This document shows positions 1-7,642 of a DNA stretch of 64,000 bases, piece by piece. Below the pieces are notes generated by a model. The model ran no database searches, was not told the DNA's origin, and saw only the letters and a program-made list of their open reading frames with translations. A program made the translations under genes and the position numbers. Position 1 is the stretch's first letter; each line of letters begins with the position of its first letter. Origin of the DNA: Cyanobacteria bacterium OH_PDB_230 (GTDB taxonomy: Bacteria; Cyanobacteriota; Vampirovibrionia; Gastranaerophilales; Gastranaerophilaceae); NCBI GenBank assembly GCA_023421795.1, contig JAEZSO010000003.1, forward strand, positions 372,001-436,000, in the 5' to 3' direction.

Positions 1-9
1 TGAAGACAA

Positions 10-348
10 ATGATGACTGAGATATTTGACTTTATTTTTAATGTTGGACTTGTTCATTATTTGATAGTAGCTTTAGTCTTGTTTTGCATAGGGCTTTTTG
101 GAGTTATTGTATCAAAAAACATAATAAAAATATTGATATGTATCGAATTGATGCTAAATGCTGTAAGTATTAATTTTGTTGCTTTTGCTAGTTTTAACGA
201 CGGATTAATGGTTAACGGGATGATTTTTGCTTTGTTTATCACGGCAATATCAGCCGCCCAGGTTGCTGTCGGTATTGCACTTTTGATTTGCATTTTTAGA
301 CACAAACATACAGTTAATAGTGAAAAAATTGGAGAATTAAAAGGTTAA
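10..348 (+). CDS. nuoK: NADH-quinone oxidoreductase subunit K
   Basis: Small membrane subunit of respiratory complex I, part of the antiporter-like proton path. The 112-residue product has three hydrophobic helices, the usual size for NuoK. The first conserved membrane glutamate is present (E46, in ICIELMLNAV). The second, normally in an AAEA-like motif, is replaced by glutamine (Q84, in ISAAQVAVG; codon cag). The TGA at positions 1-3 is probably the stop of the upstream subunit gene, likely nuoJ. The gene is followed by nuoL with a one-base TAATG overlap, so the two are translationally coupled. Family assignment is firm; the effect of the Glu-to-Gln change is unknown. Confidence 0.93.
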   Translation: MMTEIFDFIFNVGLVHYLIVALVLFCIGLFGVIVSKNIIKILICIELMLNAVSINFVAFASFNDGLMVNGMIFALFITAISAAQVAVGIALLICIFRHKHTVNSEKIGELKG

Positions 349-2246
349 TGGAATTTATAACAGATAACATTTTAATAATATTATTTTTGCCGATATGGGT
401 AAGTTTAGTTTTGATTCTCAATGAAACCAGCGGTTTTTCTCAGTCAAAAAGACTCACTACATTTTTAACGGCAGCTTCAACCTTTATCGGATTAATTTTT
501 TCATTGTTTTTAATGTGGAATTTTGTCGGAGGTTCAGGCAGAACAATTGAAGAAAATTTCTTATGGTTCTCGGCTGGAAGCTTAAATCTGTATCTTGGAG
601 TTTTCCTGGATAAAGTCTCCGCGTTATTTTTGATAATTTTAATGAGTATAAGTCTGATTGTGCAAATGTATTCCCATGGGTATATGAGCAAAGACAAAAA
701 TTATTCCAGATATTATATTTATCTGAATCTGTTTAATTTTTCTATGGCAGGACTTATTATAAGCTCTAATCTCATTCAAACCTATTTGTTCTGGGAGCTT
801 GTGGGTGTAAGCAGTTATCTTTTAATAGGTTTTTGGTTTAAAAAATATTCTGCTTCAAAAGCCGCAGTTAAAGCTTTTGTTGTTAACAGAATAGGCGATA
901 CAGGATTGCTGTTGGGAATTATTGCTTTGGTATATTTAAGCGTATCTTATTTCAGCAACAGCGGTGCTGAACTTCTTGCTTACAGCAATATGCAAGATAC
1001 TGCAGAGATGGTATTTGCATATACTGATGCTTTTAGTTTTTATATTATTTCGTTTTTGCTGTTAATGGGAGCAATCGCAAAATCAGCACAATTTCCGCTT
1101 CACATATGGTTGGCTGACGCGATGGAAGCCCCAACCCCTATAAGCGCATTGATTCACGCCGCTACAATGGTTGCTGCCGGTATATTTTTGATTGTAAGGC
1201 TTTATCCTTTGTTTATTATGTCAGCTGCCGTTATGGATACAATATTGTATATAGGACTTTTTACAGCACTAATTACGGCATTTTTTGCCTTGACGCAAAC
1301 TGATATAAAAAGAATGCTTGCTTTTTCCACTTCTTCGCAGCTTGGTTTAATGTTTGTTGGTTTGGGTATCCTGGCGCCTTCAGCAGCGCTTTTTCACCTT
1401 ACAACACACGCTTTCTTTAAGGCTCTTTTATTCTTGAGTGCAGGTGTTGTTATACATTATTTAGGGCACATACAAGATATGAGAAAAATGGGTGGGATCA
1501 GAAAGAGATTGCCGCTATGTTCTATTTGTTATCTGATAGGGGCTTTTGCGCTTTCAGGGATGATGTTTTCAGGGTTCGGTTCAAAAGAAGCCTTGCTTAG
1601 TGCTGTTTATGAAAAGCATAATATGGTAGTTTTGATTACATTCTTGTTGATCAGCTTCATGAGTTCTTTTTATATTTTTAAGTCATATTTTTTGGTTTTT
1701 GAAGGAGAAGAAAGAACCGCAATAACTCATTCTAAGACACCTCTCAGTATGAATGGTTGCATTATTTTGCTCGCTGTTCCTTCGATGTTTCTTGGTTTGT
1801 TATTGCCCAACTCGTTCTTGACGTTTATAAACCCGCTTGGGCTTCAGGTTCTTGTTGCTTCCAATCATAATTTAGTCATTGCTTCAATATCTATAAGCGT
1901 CATTGCTTTAATGTTGTCGTATATGATTGTAAAAACAGAAAAATATAACAATTTCTTACCCAGATTTATCTATAGACTCTCTTACAACAAATTTTATATA
2001 GATGAGTTTTATAATTTCTTTGTTGCAAGAGTATTTAAAATGTTTTGCAAAATCTCTGAGTTCATTGATAGGTACGTAATTGATGGCGTGGTAAATTTAT
2101 CCGCCCTTACAACAAGATTTTTCGCCTGGGTTGTTTCAAAGTCACAAAACGGCCTGGTTCAGACTTATTTATCATATTCAGTTTTCTTTATAGGGTCTGT
2201 TTTGATTCTTTTAGTCGGGTTATATTACTGGTTTTTAAAGGGATAG
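348..2246 (+). CDS. nuoL: NADH-quinone oxidoreductase subunit L
   Basis: The largest antiporter-like membrane subunit of complex I, 632 residues with many hydrophobic helices. The hallmark segments are present: the FWELVGVSSYLLIGFW glutamate helix, the AKSAQFPLHIWLADAMEAP loop with its lysine, and ISALIHAATMVAAG. The C-terminal part contains the amphipathic stretch expected for the lateral helix, then a final membrane anchor. It starts inside the nuoK stop codon and is followed four bases later by nuoM, giving the standard K-L-M-N order. It presumably pumps protons or sodium as part of the membrane arm; the electron input module lies outside the window. Confidence 0.96.
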   Translation: MEFITDNILIILFLPIWVSLVLILNETSGFSQSKRLTTFLTAASTFIGLIFSLFLMWNFVGGSGRTIEENFLWFSAGSLNLYLGVFLDKVSALFLIILMSISLIVQMYSHGYMSKDKNYSRYYIYLNLFNFSMAGLIISSNLIQTYLFWELVGVSSYLLIGFWFKKYSASKAAVKAFVVNRIGDTGLLLGIIALVYLSVSYFSNSGAELLAYSNMQDTAEMVFAYTDAFSFYIISFLLLMGAIAKSAQFPLHIWLADAMEAPTPISALIHAATMVAAGIFLIVRLYPLFIMSAAVMDTILYIGLFTALITAFFALTQTDIKRMLAFSTSSQLGLMFVGLGILAPSAALFHLTTHAFFKALLFLSAGVVIHYLGHIQDMRKMGGIRKRLPLCSICYLIGAFALSGMMFSGFGSKEALLSAVYEKHNMVVLITFLLISFMSSFYIFKSYFLVFEGEERTAITHSKTPLSMNGCIILLAVPSMFLGLLLPNSFLTFINPLGLQVLVASNHNLVIASISISVIALMLSYMIVKTEKYNNFLPRFIYRLSYNKFYIDEFYNFFVARVFKMFCKISEFIDRYVIDGVVNLSALTTRFFAWVVSKSQNGLVQTYLSYSVFFIGSVLILLVGLYYWFLKG

Positions 2247-2250
2247 CGCT

Positions 2251-3777
2251 ATGATGGATTATTTATCTTTATCTTTTTTAGTCTTTTCACCACTGATAGC
2301 GTTTGGTGTTATTTTAAGCCCTCTTCTTGGAGACAATGAGGTTTTTATAAGACGTTTTTCTAAAGGTTTTGCAAGTCTTCATTTCTTGTATTCACTTTTC
2401 TTCTTGGCATATTTTGATCCTTCAGGATACGGTATGTCTTACGAGACAGAATTAAAAATAGCAGGTGTGAGTTGGCTTAAAACACTTGGAATAACCGCAA
2501 CTTTTGCAGTGGATGGATTATCTGTTCTTCTGGTAGTCTTAACTTGCTTTGTATTTGTCCTTGCGTTGGTTGCGAGTAAAAGTTCTATTAGAACAAAACA
2601 TAAATTTTATTATTCTATGATTTTCTTGTTGCAAACAGCCGTTTTAGGAGTGTTTTGCGCTAAAGATATGTTTTTGTTGTTTTTCTTTTGGGAGTTAGAA
2701 CTTATCCCTATGTATTTCTTGATTTCAGAGTGGGGATCAGGAAATGCGCAAAAATCGGCAATGAAGTTTATTTTATATACATTCTTCGGAAGTATTTTCT
2801 TGCTTCTAGGAATGTTAGCTTTGTATTTTTATAGTTTTTCTACAAACGGTGTTTTAACCGCTAACATGGAAATGCTAAACATATCAGAATCAGTTTACCC
2901 GCTGGGATTTCAAATGCTCGTGTTTTTAGCTTTTTTAATTGGCTTTGCGGTTAAGCTTCCTATTGTTCCTTTGCATACTTGGCTTCCTGATGCGCACTGC
3001 GACGCTCCGACTCCTGTAAGTATAATCCTGGCTGCAATTTTGCTGAAAATGGGAGCATACGGGATAATTAGATTCAATGTGCTTATCTTTCCGGAAATAT
3101 TTAAAATATTTGCGCCAATAATGATGATTTTGGCTGTGGTGAATATAATATTTGCAGCATGTGTTGCAATCGTACAGAAAGATTTGAAGAAAATCGTTGC
3201 ATATTCAAGCATCTCTCATATGGGTATAGTTTTGCTCGGACTTAGTGCATTAAGCCAAATTGGTCTGACAGGTGCGATTTTTCAGATATTTGCGCATGGA
3301 TTCATAAGCGCAGGGCTATTTATGATGGTCGGCATCATCTATAATAGATGTAAAACAAGAGATATCGATTCTCTGGGCGGCTTGGGTGAAGTTATGCCAA
3401 GATTTATGATGTTATCTTTCCCGGTTGCGTTTGCAGCTGCAGGCTTGCCGTTGTTGGTGGGGTTCCCTGGTGAGTTATTATCTTTCATCGCTGCTTTCTC
3501 CGTTTATTTCACAAATTTTGTTTCAGCGAAGATTCTTACTGTTGCGGCATTGTTTGGATTAATCTTGAGTGCTGTTTATGTTCTAAGAATCTTGCACGGA
3601 GTCTTTTATACGTCGCTTCCTGAGCAATATTCTAATATTAAGGATATTAGAGGTCATCAATTAGTTATAATGTTTGTTTTGGCATTGACAGTGATACTCT
3701 TTGGAATAATGCCAAACGCTTTAATTGATATTTTCAGCCCGCTTACCGCTATAATTATGGACATGTTGAAGGTGTAG
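2251..3777 (+). CDS. nuoM: NADH-quinone oxidoreductase subunit M
   Basis: Antiporter-like complex I subunit of 508 residues. The conserved helix FFWELELIPMYFLI carries the essential glutamate, and AVKLPIVPLHTWLPDAHCDAP carries the conserved lysine and the PLHTWLPDAH signature. A glutamate is also present in the late GFPGELL helix. The start is one of two adjacent ATG codons; AAGGG upstream is the ribosome binding site. It lies in the nuoKLMN run with four-base spacers on both sides. Nothing suggests loss of function, unlike the substitution seen in NuoK. Confidence 0.96.
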   Translation: MMDYLSLSFLVFSPLIAFGVILSPLLGDNEVFIRRFSKGFASLHFLYSLFFLAYFDPSGYGMSYETELKIAGVSWLKTLGITATFAVDGLSVLLVVLTCFVFVLALVASKSSIRTKHKFYYSMIFLLQTAVLGVFCAKDMFLLFFFWELELIPMYFLISEWGSGNAQKSAMKFILYTFFGSIFLLLGMLALYFYSFSTNGVLTANMEMLNISESVYPLGFQMLVFLAFLIGFAVKLPIVPLHTWLPDAHCDAPTPVSIILAAILLKMGAYGIIRFNVLIFPEIFKIFAPIMMILAVVNIIFAACVAIVQKDLKKIVAYSSISHMGIVLLGLSALSQIGLTGAIFQIFAHGFISAGLFMMVGIIYNRCKTRDIDSLGGLGEVMPRFMMLSFPVAFAAAGLPLLVGFPGELLSFIAAFSVYFTNFVSAKILTVAALFGLILSAVYVLRILHGVFYTSLPEQYSNIKDIRGHQLVIMFVLALTVILFGIMPNALIDIFSPLTAIIMDMLKV

Positions 3778-3781
3778 AGTT

Positions 3782-5224
3782 ATGGAACTGCTTTTAGATA
3801 TACAAAAAACTTTTTTACAGGAACTTTCGTTAATAATATTTATGATTATAAATATTATATTGTCACTGTTCTTTAGTAAAAGATTCTATAAACTATCAAA
3901 GTGGATAGCAATAATCGCTATAACCGTAACGATGCTTGTTTCAATATTTTTTGTCCAATTGTCGACTGATAATGATTACGCTTTTAATAATGCTTTCATA
4001 TCTAATATCTATACAGTCTTCTTCAAGAACCTTGTCTTGATAGCGTCGTTTTTTGTTATTCTTTTATCAAGAAACATGATAAAACAGAAAAGGAACAAAG
4101 CATTTGAGTATTTTACTTTGCTTCTTACAGCTATATTGGGCGCTTTTTGTTTGATTTCATCAAATGATTTTATTTCAGCTTTTGTATCGTTGGAGACTTT
4201 GTCGATTTCTTGTTATTTTCTTGCTTCTTTTCACAAAAATTACAAGGCTAAAGAAGCAGGCATGAAATATTTAATTATTGGATCTGTAGCGTCTGCTATT
4301 TTCTTGTTGGGAGTTTCTTATTTATACGGTTCATGTGGGGCAGTAAATTTCTCGATGATTAATGATTTTTATTTGCAAAACAATCCTACATTAATGTACA
4401 CTTTGGCGGGATTCCTTACGATTGTTGGCCTTATGTTTAAAATCGGTTGTGTGCCCTTTTCAAACTGGGTACCAGACATATATGAAGGAGCCAGTTACCC
4501 TGTGGGTGCCTTTTTATCATTAGTCCCCAAGTTAGCAGGTTTCGCAATTTTGGCGAGATTGTTGATTTTTGTTTTTGTATTTTCACCAATTTTAAAAATA
4601 TTAGCCTTCGGGTTTGCGGTTCTATCCATAATTTTTGGAACATTAGGGGCCATCAAGCAAACAAATATCAAAAGACTATATGGGTATAGTTCAATAGCAC
4701 ATTCTGGATTCATTCTTTTAGGTCTGAGCGTTTTATCCGTGTATGGTTTATCAACCGTGTTATTTTACCTATTCTGTTATGTATTTATGAATATAGGGGT
4801 TTGGACAGCTTCGATAATTTTCAACACCAGTTATCCAAGTGACCTGATAAGTGATTACAAAGGTCTTTTATACAACAGGCCATACTACGCTATAGCTTTT
4901 ACTATTTGTTTATTGTCATTGGCGGGACTTCCCCCTACTGCCGGATTTTTGGCAAAACTTTATCTTTTCTCTGCAGTTGCAAGAGCCGGCATGATTTATA
5001 TTCCGGGATTGTTAATTGCTTTAATCTTTACTGTTGCAGGACTGTATTTCTACTTTAATCTGGTTAAGGTTGTTTTTGAAAAATCCAACACCACCCCAGC
5101 GATTGATACTCATTTAATATCTTCTAAATTTATATTATACGCTTGTGCGTTTACTACAGTTATCCTGTGTATTTTTGCAGAAAAAATTATTCAACTGTGT
5201 CAGTTGGCTGCTTATTACATATAA
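3782..5224 (+). CDS. nuoN: NADH-quinone oxidoreductase subunit N
   Basis: Third antiporter-like subunit of complex I, 480 residues, with about 14 hydrophobic segments. The loop FKIGCVPFSNWVPDIYEGA matches the usual FK-PFH-W-PDVYEGAP signature, but the histidine after PF is serine here. SLVPKLAGFA carries the conserved lysine, and LAGLPPTAGFLAKLYLF is the typical late helix. It closes the operon and is followed directly by a strong hairpin terminator. The assignment is solid; the His-to-Ser change in the loop is a minor oddity. Confidence 0.94.
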   Translation: MELLLDIQKTFLQELSLIIFMIINIILSLFFSKRFYKLSKWIAIIAITVTMLVSIFFVQLSTDNDYAFNNAFISNIYTVFFKNLVLIASFFVILLSRNMIKQKRNKAFEYFTLLLTAILGAFCLISSNDFISAFVSLETLSISCYFLASFHKNYKAKEAGMKYLIIGSVASAIFLLGVSYLYGSCGAVNFSMINDFYLQNNPTLMYTLAGFLTIVGLMFKIGCVPFSNWVPDIYEGASYPVGAFLSLVPKLAGFAILARLLIFVFVFSPILKILAFGFAVLSIIFGTLGAIKQTNIKRLYGYSSIAHSGFILLGLSVLSVYGLSTVLFYLFCYVFMNIGVWTASIIFNTSYPSDLISDYKGLLYNRPYYAIAFTICLLSLAGLPPTAGFLAKLYLFSAVARAGMIYIPGLLIALIFTVAGLYFYFNLVKVVFEKSNTTPAIDTHLISSKFILYACAFTTVILCIFAEKIIQLCQLAAYYI

Positions 5225-5258
5225 AAGAATAACGAAGCATTCACTTCGTTACTCTTTT
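5223..5258. terminator. Bidirectional intrinsic terminator after nuoN
   Basis: A 15-bp stem (arms 5223-5237 and 5244-5258, one mismatch) with a six-base loop lies directly after the nuoN stop. The A-rich 5' flank and T-rich 3' flank allow it to terminate both the nuo operon and the converging gene at 5281-5577. Confidence 0.85.
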
Positions 5259-5280
5259 GTTTATATATCTCTTATCTTGA

Positions 5281-5577
5281 TTATAAGTCTTGCCAGTTTG
5301 AGTTAAACTTAATGTCATGAGTCGGGAATGATCTATCCCCTTCTGAAAGCGGAGCTATATAGTGGTAAAATCTGACCAAAAAGTTTCTTTGATCTCTTTT
5401 AGGAACAGGTGAGCCGTAAGGGCTTAATTTCATAGATTCAACTGCTGTTACAGTTGCTTTTGAATAGCCTGTATTAATTAAAAACTGATCTGATGTCATA
5501 TGGTTAGAGTCAACGTATGCAAAACAAGACATTGAGCTCATTAATAAAACCGGAATTAAATATAAACCTTTTTTCAC
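5281..5577 (-). CDS. Small secreted protein of unknown function
   Basis: A 98-residue product with a clear signal peptide (MKKGLYLIPVLLMSSMSCFA, cleavage probably before YVDS). The mature part, about 78 residues, is polar and contains no cysteine and no motif I recognise. It starts with GTG, preceded by GAGGA at a good distance. It converges on nuoN across a shared terminator and lies downstream of ispG with about 75 bp between them, so it may be monocistronic. The product is probably exported to the periplasm. No function can be assigned. Confidence 0.7.
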   Translation of the reverse strand: MKKGLYLIPVLLMSSMSCFAYVDSNHMTSDQFLINTGYSKATVTAVESMKLSPYGSPVPKRDQRNFLVRFYHYIAPLSEGDRSFPTHDIKFNSNWQDL

Positions 5578-5653
5578 AACTTATCCTCACTTTTTAGTTT
5601 AAGTTTACTCTATTTTTATAATCTGTGCAAACATCTATATGTATTATATAGTT

Positions 5654-6709
5654 TTATTCTAGTTCGGATTTGACAATTTTTTCAAATTCATCAACCAACA
5701 TTTCTTCAGGAAGTTTTTTTATTATTTCGCCTTTTTTGAAAATATAACCTTCGCCTATCGCCCCTGCTATACCGTAGTCAGCGTGTTTAGCTTCGCCAGG
5801 GCCATTAACAGGGCAGCCCATTACAGCTATAGTCAATGGTTTTTCAAAGTTCAAAAATCTTTCTTCAACTTTTTTCGCAAGGTTGATTAAATCAATTTGG
5901 CATCTGCCACAAGTAGGACAAGATACAAAGTTTATTCCTTTTTCTCTTAGTCCCAGTGATTTTAATATTTCAAAACCGGCATGGACCTCTTCTGTCGGAT
6001 TTTCTGTGAGGGATACTCTTATTGTGTCACCTATGCCTTCAGCTAGAAGGGTTCCCAGTCCAACTGATGATTTGATTAGTCCGCCTTTTAAAGTTCCGGC
6101 TTCTGTTACACCCAAATGAAGAGGGTATGGGATCTTTTGGGCTATTAATCTGTAAGCTTCAATCGTTGTAAGAACATTGCTTGATTTTAAGGAAACTTTA
6201 ATCAGCCCAAAATCATTATCTTCTAATATTTTTATGTGTTTTAAAGCGCTCATTACCATTTTTTCAGCTAATGGGATCTTTAATTCGTTTAAATCTTTTT
6301 CTAACGATCCTGAATTAATTCCTATTCTTATTGGAATAGAATTTGTCTTGGCGAGAGAAACGACCTTTTTTACGTTTTCGATTTTGCCTATATTTCCAGG
6401 GTTAAGTCTTAATGAATCTATCCCGTTTTCTATGCATTCAATAGCTAATCTATAGTCGAAGTGAATGTCTGCAACAAGCGGTATTGAAACTTTTTTCTTT
6501 ATTTCTTTAATGGCAGAAGCAGCGTCTTTGTTTAATATGGCAAGTCTTACTATTTCGCATCCTGCTGCTTCCAATAATTTTATTTGCTCCACCGTCTTGA
6601 TTACATCTCTTGTATCGGTGTTGCACATAGATTGGACACTTATTGGAGAGTCGCCTCCGACTGCAATGTTACCAATATTTAATTTTGTTGATTTTCTTCT
6701 GTTTATCAT
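5654..6709 (-). CDS. ispG: 4-hydroxy-3-methylbut-2-en-1-yl diphosphate synthase
   Basis: Iron-sulfur enzyme of the MEP (non-mevalonate) isoprenoid pathway; it converts MEcPP to HMBPP. The 351-residue protein is the short bacterial two-domain type. It begins with the typical RRKS-x-x-LNIGN and GGDSPISVQSMCNTDT segment. The C-terminal cluster-binding part carries CPTCGRC and GCPVNGPGEA with the conserved cysteines and glutamate. It is divergent from the phosphoesterase gene at 6760, with a shared 50-bp promoter region. No other MEP gene is in the window. Confidence 0.95.
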   Translation of the reverse strand: MINRRKSTKLNIGNIAVGGDSPISVQSMCNTDTRDVIKTVEQIKLLEAAGCEIVRLAILNKDAASAIKEIKKKVSIPLVADIHFDYRLAIECIENGIDSLRLNPGNIGKIENVKKVVSLAKTNSIPIRIGINSGSLEKDLNELKIPLAEKMVMSALKHIKILEDNDFGLIKVSLKSSNVLTTIEAYRLIAQKIPYPLHLGVTEAGTLKGGLIKSSVGLGTLLAEGIGDTIRVSLTENPTEEVHAGFEILKSLGLREKGINFVSCPTCGRCQIDLINLAKKVEERFLNFEKPLTIAVMGCPVNGPGEAKHADYGIAGAIGEGYIFKKGEIIKKLPEEMLVDEFEKIVKSELE

Positions 6710-6759
6710 GTTTTCTTCCTGATAAAATTAAAATAACACAAAAAAGGGGAGCTTTGAAG

Positions 6760-7512
6760 ATGAAAATTGCTGTAATTTCTGATATCCATGGAAATCTTGA
6801 GGCTTTAGATTCTGTTTTGTGTGATATTGAAAAAGAGGGCTGCGAAAAGATTTTTTGTCTCGGCGATATAGCCATGGCAGGTCCCGAACCTTCTAAAACC
6901 GTAAAAAAAATAAAGTCTCTCCAACAAGAATTAGACTTTACCATTATACAAGGTAATACGGATGAAAAATTAGCGAATTTTTCCCAAGAATTTTATGACG
7001 CTTTATCTTCGGCTAATTCAACAATGGCTAATGCATATATGGCTGATTTAGAAGAACTTTCTGAAGAAGATAAAAGTTTTTTGGCTTCTCTTGATAAAAA
7101 CAAAGAAATAAATATTTCAGGAATAAAAATCTTACTTGTTCACGGCTCTCCAAGAAGAAATGATGAAAATATTTTTCCTGATCTTCCTATAGAAAAAGTT
7201 GAGGAAATGATTGGAGATGTTGATTCTAATCTTATTTTTTGTGGGCATACCCATATGCCTTGCGGCTATCAGACAAACACCAATCAAACAATTGTGAATG
7301 TAGGCAGTGTTGGAAGACCTTTCAGCGAAAAACCATTGTCATGCTATGTCGTCTTAGAGATAGATGAATCAAATGCCTGTTATACTTTAGAGCATAAATT
7401 TGTACCTTATGATTATGTATCAGCTGCAAATAAATTAAAAAACAGAAATTTCGATGGCGCAGACAAACTTGCAAAAATGTTGGAAAAAGCGACTTCCAGA
7501 TACCCTGAGTAA
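6760..7512 (+). CDS. Calcineurin-like metallophosphoesterase
   Basis: A 250-residue member of the YfcE/MJ0936-like phosphodiesterase family, a two-metal hydrolase. All motifs are in order: DIHGN near the N-terminus, GDIAMAGP, GNTD, HGSP and GHTHMP. The ATG at 6760 was chosen because GGGGAG lies eight bases upstream and the protein then starts MKIAVISDIHGN, the normal family start; a longer reading frame upstream has no support. The substrate cannot be inferred; relatives act on phosphodiesters or nucleotides. It is divergent from ispG. Confidence 0.88.
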   Translation: MKIAVISDIHGNLEALDSVLCDIEKEGCEKIFCLGDIAMAGPEPSKTVKKIKSLQQELDFTIIQGNTDEKLANFSQEFYDALSSANSTMANAYMADLEELSEEDKSFLASLDKNKEINISGIKILLVHGSPRRNDENIFPDLPIEKVEEMIGDVDSNLIFCGHTHMPCGYQTNTNQTIVNVGSVGRPFSEKPLSCYVVLEIDESNACYTLEHKFVPYDYVSAANKLKNRNFDGADKLAKMLEKATSRYPE

Positions 7513-7642
7513 TTATAACTTTTTTGTAAACAATCTGTAATCTAATAGCAAATAAAAAAATTTACAGACATTTAGTGAGAGGAATCATTAGCTGTGCTGA
7601 AATAACCGTGTGAGAGATTAAGATATAAAGGTGAACAATAGA

